Part shown: piece after piece, positions 16,978 through 26,017 of the stretch | Numbering within the stretch: position 1 is the first letter of the stretch | Layout of the letters: each line of letters opens with the position of its first letter | Source: DATJPR01 sp963811705 | GTDB lineage: Bacteria; Bacteroidota; Ignavibacteria; UBA10030; UBA6906 | Direction: 5' to 3' | DNA: 64,000 nt | Assembly (NCBI GenBank): GCA_963811705.1 | Contig: CAWESL010000003.1 | Span: forward strand, 372,001-436,000 | The notes under the pieces: generated by a model | Seen by the model: the letters and a program-made list of their open reading frames with translations, nothing else | What the model was told of the DNA's origin: nothing | Databases searched by the model: none | Made by a program: the position numbers and the translations under genes

Positions 16978-17970
16978 ATGGCTGAAGTCATCAGTAACGC
17001 CGCCGTGCGCGCTCAACTTCTCGATCGAAAGTTCCGCGTCAGCTCAGCGATTGCCGAGGCGCACGAGCATGCCCGACTCGCCGACCTTCTGAAGGAAATC
17101 GATGCCGCGCTCGAACGACTGGATGCCGGGACGTACGGCATCTGCGAGATCTGCAAAGGGGAGATCGAAGCCGATTATCTCCGGTTGGATCCTCTTGTCC
17201 GCGTATGCCTCGGCGACCTGAGCGAAGAACAGCGGAAAGCCATCGAGCGGGATCTCGAACTCGCATCCGGAATCCAGGCACGGCTTCTCCCCAGAAACAA
17301 TGTCCGTCATGCGTGCTGGGAGGTCTCCTACCTTTACGAGCCGGCAGGGTCCGTCAGCGGCGACTATTGCGACATCATCCAGACGCCGGGGGGAGCCGAG
17401 AGCACGCTGTTCTTCGTCGGGGATGTGTCCGGCAAAGGCGTTGCGGCATCGCTCATCATGTCGCAACTGCATGCAATTTTCCGATCGCTCGTCGATTCTG
17501 TGACCGGGATCGAAGAAATGGTCAGCCGCGCAAACCGGATGCTTTCCGAGGCAACGCACTCCACGCAATTCGTGACTCTCGTTTGCGTCGAGGCGCGCCC
17601 CGGCGGGAACATTCAAGTCTGCAATGCGGGTCATCCCCGCCCCCTGCTCGTGAGAAACGGCAAGGTGACGGCGATCGAATGCGCCAGTCTCCCCCTCGGT
17701 TTGTTTTTCAGCGGCCGGTATGAGTGTACGCCGCTCACGCTGGAAGTCGACGATCTCCTGCTTCTGTACACGGACGGGCTCACCGAAAGCAACAGTGACA
17801 GCGGGCAGGAATACGGCGAGGAACGCCTTCACGCTGCGATACTGAAGGCCGGCGACGCACCACCACGAAAGGTCCTGGATTCCCTCGTCGCGGACCTCCG
17901 CACCTTCAGGGGCGGGGCGCACCGCTCGGATGATTTGACGCTGATGGCAATCCGACGGCTGGCCGGATAG
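16978..17970 (+). CDS. DksA-type zinc finger fused to SpoIIE/PP2C phosphatase
   Basis: The 330-residue protein joins a short TraR/DksA-like module to an RsbU/SpoIIE phosphatase. Residues 25-55 form a helix (LADLLKEIDAALERLDAGTYG), then a finger with Cys56, Cys59, Cys77 and Asp80: the DksA spacing C-x2-C-x17-C-x2 is kept but the last Cys is Asp. From about residue 100, a SpoIIE domain follows (LASGIQARLLP, SGDYCDII, FFVGDVSGKGVAASL, NAGHPRPLLV, LLYTDGLTE, SDDLTLMAIR), with the metal-binding Asp residues present. Such phosphatases usually act on anti-sigma-factor antagonists. The ATG at 16978 with GAGG upstream is preferred over 16861. No sensor or STAS gene is adjacent. Confidence 0.88.
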   Translation: MAEVISNAAVRAQLLDRKFRVSSAIAEAHEHARLADLLKEIDAALERLDAGTYGICEICKGEIEADYLRLDPLVRVCLGDLSEEQRKAIERDLELASGIQARLLPRNNVRHACWEVSYLYEPAGSVSGDYCDIIQTPGGAESTLFFVGDVSGKGVAASLIMSQLHAIFRSLVDSVTGIEEMVSRANRMLSEATHSTQFVTLVCVEARPGGNIQVCNAGHPRPLLVRNGKVTAIECASLPLGLFFSGRYECTPLTLEVDDLLLLYTDGLTESNSDSGQEYGEERLHAAILKAGDAPPRKVLDSLVADLRTFRGGAHRSDDLTLMAIRRLAG

Positions 17971-17983
17971 AACGCCCGGCCGG

Positions 17984-18637
17984 CTAACCTCTCCCGGTCA
18001 GCGCCATGTACGATCGCACGACGGAAAACACGGCGAGGACCAGGAGTCCGGCGCCGAGTCCGACGGTGATGCGGTGCATTCCGCGATCCGAAATGAAGCG
18101 TTTGGCGCGATAGATCCCGAAGGTCAACAGCGTCAGGTACGACGCAATCCCTGCTCCGCCCGCCAGCAAGAACATCGTCGATCGAAGAGTTGTCATCCTG
18201 CCCATCAAGCCCAGATCCGTCAGCACCCGCGCACCGAGCAGCCACCAGACGATCATCAGGGGATTCGTGACCGCCAGAGAGAATCCCACGATGAACGACG
18301 CGCGCTGATCACGGAGTGAGACCGGCGGAAGCGCGTTCGCATCGCGAATCGGTGATGAGCTTCTGAGAGCGAAAAGGGCAAGCGCCACGAGGATAAGCGC
18401 GTTCACCGACCAGAAAATGCCGACGACCCTCGTGTCATGGAGAAAGGGTGCTACCCCCAGAAATGCAAAGACACCGTACATGACGTCCGAAAGGACGGAT
18501 CCGGCGACCACCATCAACGCCGCCCGGGGAAAGCCGGAAAGCGATCGACGTGCAATCTCCAGTTGGGTTGCCCCGAGCGGGATCGCAGCAAGGAAGCCCA
18601 TCGTGAAAGCACATAGCTCGACCAGAACAGGTTTCAT
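17984..18637 (-). CDS. LysE-family amino-acid exporter
   Basis: A 217-residue membrane protein with six hydrophobic segments and the LysE/RhtB N-terminal signature (GFLAAIPLGATQLEIARRSL, the usual G-x-x-x-PGP/PLG loop). The internal SFIVGFSLAVTNPLMIVWW matches the second repeat. The family exports amino acids or small cations by proton antiport; the substrate cannot be assigned. It lies 28 bases behind the GT9 gene on the same strand and converges with the phosphatase gene with a 13-base gap. Confidence 0.85.
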   Translation of the reverse strand: MKPVLVELCAFTMGFLAAIPLGATQLEIARRSLSGFPRAALMVVAGSVLSDVMYGVFAFLGVAPFLHDTRVVGIFWSVNALILVALALFALRSSSPIRDANALPPVSLRDQRASFIVGFSLAVTNPLMIVWWLLGARVLTDLGLMGRMTTLRSTMFLLAGGAGIASYLTLLTFGIYRAKRFISDRGMHRITVGLGAGLLVLAVFSVVRSYMALTGRG

Positions 18638-18665
18638 AGGGTCACCATGGAATGCGTGGACCGTG

Positions 18666-20015
18666 TCAGGCAGAATGACGCATTCTTGACGTGGATGTGA
18701 GATACTCCGTCACTGCCCGGGCGACCCACTCTGCGCGAAGACCGGAGAAGCAACGCACCTCCCTGCAGGTCTTGCCCAGCTTGTCGACACAGGTGATGTT
18801 CCTGCACTCGGCCGGAGCGACAAACACCCGTGAGGGCGCGCGCTGCGATGCCGCGACATGATCCCGCCTCAACGAGTCGTAACCGTACATTCTCGAATCT
18901 GTTCCTCCAAACACCGTGAAGACCGCCGTGTGATTCCGCATCGTGCGTCCCCCCGAGCGCGAATGCTTCCATGATGCCGCGATGTGCGTCGGCCCGCCGT
19001 CGCCGGATACGAAGGCGTCGCACGCATCCAGGATCGCCGCGTATTGCGGCAGCGGGATGTGCGGGACAATCACCAATCGTCGTTGCAGTCGCCCTGGCAG
19101 GGCCTCCAGCAGCCGTTGTTCAATCCCCTTCTGCGAATACGCTTCACCGAGCAGGATGGAAGAAATGGTTTCGTCCTCCGCCAATTGGCTGAGCAACCGG
19201 ACCTGGAAGTCGAATGGGATCAGGGAATACGCCGTCGTTGCATCAGGGTTATGGAACACCAGCCCGTCGGCAGATCCAAGCCCTTTGCTTGCGAGGAACG
19301 CGTCGGCTGCCTCGATGTGTTCGTCAGGAATATACAGTTCATTCCCGACGAACTTGACTGACCGTGCCTCTCCTCGCTCGCTTTCATCGGGCAACAAGGC
19401 ACGTCGGCGGGAATCCGCTCCGAAGAACGCGCGAAGGAAATGCACAACGGCAAGGGAGATATGCCTTCGCTTCCCGGGAAGGCGCCACAACCGGACGATA
19501 TACGAGGCGAGCGGCACAAAGAGATCGAGCACGGGAATGTCGCGCGCAACAAGCGCTCCATCGAGGAACGGCGAGAGGTTCAGAATCGCACCGTATGACG
19601 CGGAGTGAATCAGCTGCCGTATCTCTCCGTAGGACTTCTCCGACGGAGCCCCCTCTTTGTCGAAGATGGGATAGACATGGTCGGCAGCAGGGAGCGAAAG
19701 AAGAAGTTCCCCGGCGGTGTTGCTGCACACATAATCGATGCGCGACGTCGGGAAGAGCGAGCGGAGGGCGGTCACCGAGCGTTGGACAATGAGGGCGTCG
19801 CCGATTCCAACATCGGCGATCACCAGGAGACTGTCAAACGATTGTATGCTCCGGAGCCTGCGCTGATGATACCGGAGAACGGCAAAAGTGACCAGGCGGC
19901 TTCCGACAACTGTGAGGAACACCCTCTGGAACATTCTTGGTACGGATCCTGGAAACCTATCCGTCAGGCGATCGAGAAGATAGAGCCCAAACCTTGAGAA
20001 CCCTTCATTCGTCAC
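18666..20015 (-). CDS. glycosyltransferase family 9 (heptosyltransferase-like)
   Basis: The 449-residue protein has the GT9 features: VIADVGIGDALIVQRSVTALRSLFP at the start of the N-terminal Rossmann domain and CDAFVSGDGGPTHIAA near residue 345, the conserved donor-binding region (D-x-GPTH). GT9 enzymes add heptose or a related sugar to lipopolysaccharide core. It is longer than typical heptosyltransferases (about 350) because of an N-terminal helix-rich extension and a Cys-containing C-terminus (ECRNITCVDKLGKTCREVRC). The start is a GTG with AAAGGAGG upstream. Confidence 0.85.
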   Translation of the reverse strand: MTNEGFSRFGLYLLDRLTDRFPGSVPRMFQRVFLTVVGSRLVTFAVLRYHQRRLRSIQSFDSLLVIADVGIGDALIVQRSVTALRSLFPTSRIDYVCSNTAGELLLSLPAADHVYPIFDKEGAPSEKSYGEIRQLIHSASYGAILNLSPFLDGALVARDIPVLDLFVPLASYIVRLWRLPGKRRHISLAVVHFLRAFFGADSRRRALLPDESERGEARSVKFVGNELYIPDEHIEAADAFLASKGLGSADGLVFHNPDATTAYSLIPFDFQVRLLSQLAEDETISSILLGEAYSQKGIEQRLLEALPGRLQRRLVIVPHIPLPQYAAILDACDAFVSGDGGPTHIAASWKHSRSGGRTMRNHTAVFTVFGGTDSRMYGYDSLRRDHVAASQRAPSRVFVAPAECRNITCVDKLGKTCREVRCFSGLRAEWVARAVTEYLTSTSRMRHSA

Positions 20016-20368
20016 GGAAGGCGGTCCTCCTTTCTCTGCAGATTATCCCACGTCCACGATCCTACGCTCCTGCACAATCAAATCTGTAGATGAAGAGGCG
20101 GGGGTCATTCTCCAGATATTCAAAGGGTCGTCATTCTAACGCCTGACGGTCCAAGAAAATTCCAGACTCTACGACTCGTCACTCCCGATCAGCGATCGGT
20201 ATCAAGCCCAAGTCATGTTTGACATAATTTTCCCAGCCAGGTTTAATGGAAGAAACGCTGATCAAAAGGACAGAGGGGGGAAGGTCATGGCAACGAGAAA
20301 AAAAAAGGGTGGGATGGCTTTCGCGCCATCCCACCGTGGCAATAGATGGGAGATTTTCCTGAGAACCC
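20016..20368. other. intergenic region between GT9 and aconitase genes
   Basis: 353 bases with no convincing gene. It holds the aconitase terminator at 20298-20335 and, at 20174-20201, a weak stretch of four degenerate 7-base units (ACTCGTC, ACTCCCG, ATCAGCG, ATCGGTA). No tRNA-like or conserved RNA structure is evident. Confidence 0.5.
20298..20335 (-). terminator. intrinsic terminator of the aconitase gene
   Basis: GGTGGGATGGC (20308-20318) and GCCATCCCACC (20325-20335) form a perfect 11-bp stem with a 6-base loop. On the minus strand the stem is followed by CCC and nine T residues (20298-20306), a classical rho-independent terminator 34 bases after the aconitase stop. Confidence 0.9.
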
Positions 20369-22828
20369 TCAGGACTTCTTTCGTCGGCCCGAAGGAGACT
20401 TTCGACCGCGAGCGGAAGTTGTTCTTCTCGCGTTCGCTTTCTTCACGATGCGTTTTCCGGACTTGCGGGCTGTCCGCTTCCTGGGGCTGACTTTGACGGT
20501 TGCCTTCGCCGGTTTCTTTTTCACCGTTTTTGATTTGGGCTTCATCCCCGGCCGCGGTGTGGGGCGCCTCGGCATCGCGCCAGCCATGAGATTTAAAGCG
20601 CTCCCCGCTTTGAACCAGCCGATCTGGTGCGCATTGAAACTATGATTCAGGACAACCTCGTCGATACTGCCGTCCGAATGCTTGAGGATCATCGTCAGAG
20701 ACTTCCCGGGGGCAAACTGCGACAGGCCGCGAATCGAAACGCGATCGTCTTCCCGGACCTTGTTGTAGTCGTCCGGATTGGCGAAGGTCAGCGGAAGCAT
20801 CCCTTGCTTCTTGAGATTCGTTTCATGGATTCTCGCGAAGCTGCGCGTGATGATGGCCCTGCCGCCGAGGTATCGCGGTTCCATCGCAGCGTGTTCCCTG
20901 CTTGAACCCTCCCCGTAGTTTTCATCACCGACGACCACCCAGCCGACGTTACGCGCCTTGTAGTCCCGTGCGACGGCAGCAATCGCCTTTTTCTCCTTCG
21001 TGATCGCGTTGAGACCCATCCCCGCCTCGCCGGTAAACGCGTTGACTGCGGTGAGAAACATGTTGTTCGAGATGTTGTCGAGATGGCCGCGGTACTTCAG
21101 CCAGGGACCAGCGGGAGAGATATGATCGGTGGTGCACTTTCCCTTTGCCTTGAGCAATACCGGAACGTCCAGGATATCATTGCCGTCCCATGCGGGGAAC
21201 GGCTGGAGGATCTGCAGCCGCTCGCTCCTCGGGTCGACATCGATCGTGACGCCGGACCCTTTCTTCGCAGGGGCAACATAACCTGCCTCACCGGGTATGA
21301 ACCCCTTTCGTGGAAGCTCGTCACCTGCGGGAGCATCGAGCCTGACGTCCCCTCCCGATGCACTCCGAAGAGAATCTTTGGCGGGATTGAACGTCAATCG
21401 TCCTGCGAGCGCCATGGCCGTCACGATTTCCGGACTCGCGACAAACGCATGCGTATCCGGGTTGGCATCATTCCGTCCGGCGAAGTTCCGGTTGAAGGAG
21501 GTGATGATCGAATTCCTGTCGCCGGATTTGACGTCATGACGCTTCCACTGCCCGATGCACGGTCCGCAGGCATTCGCCAGCACGGTTCCTCCGATTTCCG
21601 TGAGAACCTGCAACTGGCCATCGCGCTCAATTGTGGCGCGGACCTGTTCGGAGCCGGGGGTGATCGTAAATTCCGATTTGGCCCTCAGCCCTTTCTGCAT
21701 AGCCTGTCGCGCGACACTCGTTGCGCGCTCGATGTCCTCGTAGCTCGAATTCGTGCAGCTCCCGATGAGCGCGACGCGGAGCTCTTCGGGATAGCCGTTT
21801 TTCCGGACGGCGTCCGCAAATTCAGAAAGCTTCCATGCTTTATCCGGACTGAACGGCCCGTTGATCATCGGTTCAAGTTCCGAGAGGTTGATCTCGATGA
21901 CCTGGTCGTAGTACCGTCCGGGATCGTCGACGACCTTCGGATCGGAGCGGAGGAATTCTGCGGCCGCGTCGGCAAGCGACGCCACCTTTGCACGCCCCGT
22001 CGCCTTGAGATACGTCGCCATACGCTGGTCATACGGGAAGACAGATGTCGTTGCGCCGATTTCCGCACCCATATTGCAGATGGTTGCCTTTCCGGTCGCC
22101 GAGATCGATGCCGTTCCCTCCCCAAAATATTCAACAATGGCTCCTGTCCCGCCTTTCACTGTCAGAATGCCGGCAAGCTTCAGGATGACGTCCTTTGCCG
22201 ATGCCCAGCCGTGCAGCGAACCGGTGAGATAAACGCCGATCAGTTTCGGGAATTTCAGTTCCCAGGGCATCCCCGCCATGACATCGACCGCATCGGCCCC
22301 GCCGACGCCGATCGCAATCATCCCCAACCCACCAGCGTTCGGCGTATGAGAGTCGGTGCCGATCATCATCCCTCCGGGGAACGCATAATTCTCGAGCACC
22401 ACCTGATGGATGATCCCCGATCCCGGCTTCCAGAATCCGAGGCCATGTTTCTTCGATACGCCGGCAAGGAAGTCATACACCTCGCGATTCTCATCCGAGG
22501 CATGAGCCAGGTCGGCTTGTGCGCCGTTCTCGGCGCGGATCAGGTGATCGCAGTGCACGGTGCTTGGAACAGCGACGGTCTCAATCCCTGCCGACATAAA
22601 TTGGAGGAGGGCCATCTGTGCGGTTGCGTCCTGCATTGCGACGCGGTCGGGGCTGAACTCCATGTAGGTCACGCCCCGCTCCGCTGGCGCTTTCGCCGGC
22701 CGAAAGGCGTGAGCATAGAGAATTTTTTCGGTGAGCGTCATGGAGCGTCCAAGAAGCTTCTGTGCCACGCGGACGCGGCCCGGGGTCCGCTTGTACACGC
22801 TTTCAATCAAGGAAAGGTCAAAAATCAT
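20369..22828 (-). CDS. aconitate hydratase with Lys/Arg-rich C-terminal tail
   Basis: The first 750 or so residues are a mitochondrial-type aconitase (citrate to isocitrate, TCA cycle) with the [4Fe-4S] cysteines in GSCTNSS and NACGPCIGQW and the swivelling-domain GDENYGEGSSREHAA motif. After the normal end (FNAHQIGWFKAGSALN) comes a tail of about 69 residues with 29 Lys/Arg and no Asp or Glu, rich in Ala, Pro, Ser and Thr, like histone H1 or bacterial Hc-type proteins. The frame is open to the stop and a terminator follows, so the tail belongs to the gene. The ATG at 22828 is chosen as the start of the conserved region. The gene is monocistronic. Confidence 0.93.
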   Translation of the reverse strand: MIFDLSLIESVYKRTPGRVRVAQKLLGRSMTLTEKILYAHAFRPAKAPAERGVTYMEFSPDRVAMQDATAQMALLQFMSAGIETVAVPSTVHCDHLIRAENGAQADLAHASDENREVYDFLAGVSKKHGLGFWKPGSGIIHQVVLENYAFPGGMMIGTDSHTPNAGGLGMIAIGVGGADAVDVMAGMPWELKFPKLIGVYLTGSLHGWASAKDVILKLAGILTVKGGTGAIVEYFGEGTASISATGKATICNMGAEIGATTSVFPYDQRMATYLKATGRAKVASLADAAAEFLRSDPKVVDDPGRYYDQVIEINLSELEPMINGPFSPDKAWKLSEFADAVRKNGYPEELRVALIGSCTNSSYEDIERATSVARQAMQKGLRAKSEFTITPGSEQVRATIERDGQLQVLTEIGGTVLANACGPCIGQWKRHDVKSGDRNSIITSFNRNFAGRNDANPDTHAFVASPEIVTAMALAGRLTFNPAKDSLRSASGGDVRLDAPAGDELPRKGFIPGEAGYVAPAKKGSGVTIDVDPRSERLQILQPFPAWDGNDILDVPVLLKAKGKCTTDHISPAGPWLKYRGHLDNISNNMFLTAVNAFTGEAGMGLNAITKEKKAIAAVARDYKARNVGWVVVGDENYGEGSSREHAAMEPRYLGGRAIITRSFARIHETNLKKQGMLPLTFANPDDYNKVREDDRVSIRGLSQFAPGKSLTMILKHSDGSIDEVVLNHSFNAHQIGWFKAGSALNLMAGAMPRRPTPRPGMKPKSKTVKKKPAKATVKVSPRKRTARKSGKRIVKKANARRTTSARGRKSPSGRRKKS

Positions 22829-22858
22829 GGTGAGCACCCTGTCGATGTGAATGCCAAG

Positions 22859-22887
22859 AATATACATACACTCGGGAATTCGCGCAA
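22859..22887 (-). promoter_or_regulatory. candidate promoter for the aconitase gene
   Basis: On the minus strand TTGCGC (22882-22887) and TATATT (22859-22864) are 17 bases apart, 30 bases upstream of the ATG at 22828. Confidence 0.5.
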
Positions 22888-22897
22888 GTTCTTGAAT

Positions 22898-22926
22898 TTG
22901 CAGAAGTTAACATTTTTTGATAATTT
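22898..22926 (+). promoter_or_regulatory. candidate promoter for the clpS-alaS operon
   Basis: TTGCAG (22898-22903) and TAATTT (22921-22926), spaced 17 bases, with a TG two bases before the -10. It lies 24 bases ahead of clpS, back to back with the aconitase promoter. Confidence 0.45.
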
Positions 22927-22949
22927 TAAGGTTTGAGGCAGGAACGACG

Positions 22950-23228
22950 ATGGCGATCAGCCCCCAAGAACAGGTTCTGGACGAGACCGATGTCAAGACC
23001 GAGGAACCCGCGAAAGTGATCCTCTTCAACGATGAAGTCCATACCTTTGAAGAAGTGATCGGACAGCTGATCAAGGCCACCGGATGCTCCGAATCCAAGG
23101 CGGAAGCATTGGCGTGGGAGGTCCACACCAAGGGAAAAGCCATGGTTTACACCGGCGAAATTGCACGGTGTATTCAGGTAAGCTCGATCCTTGAAGAGAT
23201 TCAGCTCATGACACAGGTCGAATACTGA
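22950..23228 (+). CDS. clpS: ATP-dependent Clp protease adaptor ClpS
   Basis: The 92-residue protein matches ClpS: a flexible acidic N-terminus, then VILFNDEVHTFEEVIGQL (the N-degron-binding ND motif), KAEALAWEVHTKGKAMVYTG and a C-terminal helix. ClpS delivers N-end-rule substrates to ClpA/ClpC. The ATG at 22950 has TTGAGGCAGGA upstream. Its TGA overlaps the alaS ATG by one base, so ClpS and AlaRS are co-translated. Confidence 0.92.
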   Translation: MAISPQEQVLDETDVKTEEPAKVILFNDEVHTFEEVIGQLIKATGCSESKAEALAWEVHTKGKAMVYTGEIARCIQVSSILEEIQLMTQVEY

Positions 23229-25972
23229 TGACGTCCAGCGAAATCCGCTCCGCTTTCCTCCGTTTTTTTGAAACGCGGGGCCACAAAATCGTCTCCAGTG
23301 CGCCGGTGATACCGCACGGCGATCCCACCCTGCTCTTTACGAATGCCGGAATGAACCAGTTCAAAGACGTGTTCCTGGGAACCGGAACGCGTGAGTATGC
23401 CCGTGCCGCCGACACGCAGAAGTGCATTCGGGTCAGTGGAAAGCACAATGATCTGGAAGAAGTGGGCCGGGACACCTATCATCACACGTTTTTCGAAATG
23501 CTCGGCAACTGGTCGTTTGGTGACTACTACAAGAAGGAAGCCATCGGATGGGCGTGGGAATTGCTCACCGGAGAATGGGGCCTCGAGAAATCAAGACTGT
23601 ATGCGACGGTTTTTGAAACCGACCAGGAAGCTGCGGACATCTGGCGGACGCAGACGGATATCGATCCGGCGCACATTCAGCGTTTCGGGAAGAAGGACAA
23701 TTTCTGGGAGATGGGAGACACCGGCCCCTGCGGTCCGTGCTCGGAAATTCATATTGATCTGACCCCCGATCGGTCCGGGGGCGCTCTCGTCAACAGGGGC
23801 GACCCGAGAGTGATGGAAATCTGGAACCTCGTCTTCATTCAGAACAACCGGACTAAAGACGGTACGCTGGAGGCGCTGCCCGCGAAGCATGTCGACACCG
23901 GGATGGGCTTCGAACGCATCTCCGCCGTCCTTCAAGGGAAAAGCTCCAACTATGATACCGATGTCTTCACTCCGATTATTGAACGCATCGCGAAGATAAC
24001 GGGCCGGCCATACGTCCAGGAGCCCGATCAGATCGCCATGCGCGTCATTGCCGATCACATCCGGATGCTCTCATTCGCGATCGCAGACGGAGCGATTCCG
24101 GGAAACGATGGGCGCGGATATGTGTTGCGGCGGATCTTGCGAAGAGCGGCCCGGTTCGGCCGGAACCTGGGAATGCATGAGCCGTTCATCTTCAAAGCCG
24201 CGGCCGCCGTGGCCGATGCCATGGGCACGGTATTTCCCGAACTTGTGGAAAAGCAGGGACATATCGAACGGGTCATCAAAGGTGAAGAAGAAAGCTTCAA
24301 CGCCACGCTCGACCGCGGACTGGAAATTTTCAGTTCCGTCCTCGACCGTGTGGCGAAGGACAAGGTCTTTCCCGGAGCCGATGCCTTCAAGCTCTACGAT
24401 ACCTACGGTTTTCCCCTCGATCTCACCCAGATGATGGCGCAGGAGCGTGGAATATCCGTCGATGTGAATGCGTTCGACGTCCTGATGGGAGAGCAGCGGA
24501 AACGCGCGCGGGATTCAGGAAAGATGGAAGCCGCCGACGTTGCGACCATTCTTACGAAACTCGATGACCTCGGAGACACCCGCTTCGTCGGATACACGGA
24601 GACGGAGTCCAACGCGCATGTTCAGGCGCTCATCGATGATCGCTATGTTTCACTCGACCGAACGCCGTTCTATGTCGAGTCGGGCGGCCAGGTTGACGAC
24701 ACCGGATTCATCCGCGCCAAAGGCGCCGTTGCTGAGGTCGTCGATTCGTTCAAGCTCGACAAGCGGATCGTGCATGAGATCGTCATGGTCGAAGGATCTC
24801 CTGCGATGCTCAGGAGCGCCGATGTGGAGGCTGCTGTCGACCGATCGCGCCGGATGAATATCCAGCGGAATCATTCCGCCACCCATCTCGTGCACGAAGC
24901 GCTGCGTCGCGTTTTGGGAACGCACCTTCACCAGCACGGCTCGCTGGTCGCACCCGACCGGCTTCGATTTGATTTCAACCATTTCGAACGAATCTCGCCC
25001 GACCAGTTGCGCGCGATTGAGGAAATCGTCAACGAGAAAATCGCGGCGGGCATTCCGGTGAATGCGCTGAACGATCCGGCAGACTGGCTTTCCATTGACG
25101 AAGCGAAACGACGCTACCCGAATGTGAAGATGTTTTTCGGGGACAAATACGGGGATCGTGTTCGCATCGTGGAGATCGATCCGAATTTCTCGGTTGAGTT
25201 GTGCGGTGGCACTCATGTCACGAACACCGCCGATCTTGGTCTGTTCAAGATCGTTTCCGAATCGAGCGTTGCCAGCGGCATCCGCCGGATTGAGGCCGTG
25301 ACCGGCGACGGCCTCAAGAGCCACATTGCGGCCCAGCGGCGCAAGCTCGACACCATGGACGAGGAGCTCGACCGCCTGCTCGTGCAAAGCGTGGCGCTGG
25401 AAAAAGACCTGGGATTGAAACCCTCCGTGCCCCAGCCACGACCGGTGAGCGTCCGTTCCGATGACGATCCCTACACGGTGCGAACGCTTCGGGAGATCGA
25501 ATCAGAACTTCACCGGCGGGAACAGAAGCTCGATGAGGCCGCCCATCGTGTCCGTGAGCTGGAGAAGCAAGCCAGCCTTTCACGGGTGCAGGGCGCGTCG
25601 ACCGGCATCGAGAAGGCGATCGCAGAGGCGTCCGTCGCTGACGGGTTCAAGATAGTCAGCATGATCGTCGCAGTCCCGTCCATGGACGAGCTCAAGGGCA
25701 TGGGGGATGCGCTCCGGTCGAAGCTCAGCAGCGGTGTCGGCGTTCTCGGAGCGGAACTTGACGGGAAGGCGGCGTTCGTCTGCGTGGTTACCGACGACCT
25801 CATCAAACTCCGCGGATTGCAGGCCGGAAAAATCGTCGGTGCGCTGGCGAAGCTGGTCGGCGGGGGCGGGGGCGGCAAGCCGCACTTGGCGACGGCGGGG
25901 GGGAAAGACGCTCACCGGCTCGCTGAAGCCCTGCGCCACACGGAGAGCATTGTGCGGAGTGCCGTGAAGTAA
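23228..25972 (+). CDS. alaS: alanyl-tRNA synthetase
   Basis: A full-length 914-residue class II synthetase charging tRNA(Ala). Class II motifs at the N-terminus (SSAPVIPHGDPTLLFTNAGMNQFKD; KHNDLEEVGRDTYHHTFFEMLGNWSFGDY), the editing domain with zinc ligands in NHSATHLVHEAL and ELCGGTHV, and the C-Ala domain ending in a Gly-rich GGGGGGKPHLATAGG segment are all visible. Length is typical (about 875-900). It sits between clpS and gmhA. Confidence 0.97.
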   Translation: MTSSEIRSAFLRFFETRGHKIVSSAPVIPHGDPTLLFTNAGMNQFKDVFLGTGTREYARAADTQKCIRVSGKHNDLEEVGRDTYHHTFFEMLGNWSFGDYYKKEAIGWAWELLTGEWGLEKSRLYATVFETDQEAADIWRTQTDIDPAHIQRFGKKDNFWEMGDTGPCGPCSEIHIDLTPDRSGGALVNRGDPRVMEIWNLVFIQNNRTKDGTLEALPAKHVDTGMGFERISAVLQGKSSNYDTDVFTPIIERIAKITGRPYVQEPDQIAMRVIADHIRMLSFAIADGAIPGNDGRGYVLRRILRRAARFGRNLGMHEPFIFKAAAAVADAMGTVFPELVEKQGHIERVIKGEEESFNATLDRGLEIFSSVLDRVAKDKVFPGADAFKLYDTYGFPLDLTQMMAQERGISVDVNAFDVLMGEQRKRARDSGKMEAADVATILTKLDDLGDTRFVGYTETESNAHVQALIDDRYVSLDRTPFYVESGGQVDDTGFIRAKGAVAEVVDSFKLDKRIVHEIVMVEGSPAMLRSADVEAAVDRSRRMNIQRNHSATHLVHEALRRVLGTHLHQHGSLVAPDRLRFDFNHFERISPDQLRAIEEIVNEKIAAGIPVNALNDPADWLSIDEAKRRYPNVKMFFGDKYGDRVRIVEIDPNFSVELCGGTHVTNTADLGLFKIVSESSVASGIRRIEAVTGDGLKSHIAAQRRKLDTMDEELDRLLVQSVALEKDLGLKPSVPQPRPVSVRSDDDPYTVRTLREIESELHRREQKLDEAAHRVRELEKQASLSRVQGASTGIEKAIAEASVADGFKIVSMIVAVPSMDELKGMGDALRSKLSSGVGVLGAELDGKAAFVCVVTDDLIKLRGLQAGKIVGALAKLVGGGGGGKPHLATAGGKDAHRLAEALRHTESIVRSAVK

Positions 25973-26017
25973 CAACAGGAAATGACCAACAGCGATGCAA
26001 CGGACAAAGGGATCAGG

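Noticed and set aside
17961..17981. GGCCGG/CCGGCC inverted repeat between the phosphatase and LysE genes
   Set aside because: Only 6 bp, no T tract and partly coding; too weak to call a terminator.
21083..22936. Long open frame (617 codons) on the plus strand opposite aconitase
   Set aside because: It is antisense to a highly conserved gene, is rich in Arg/His/Asp as expected from GC-rich reverse frames, and matches no family.
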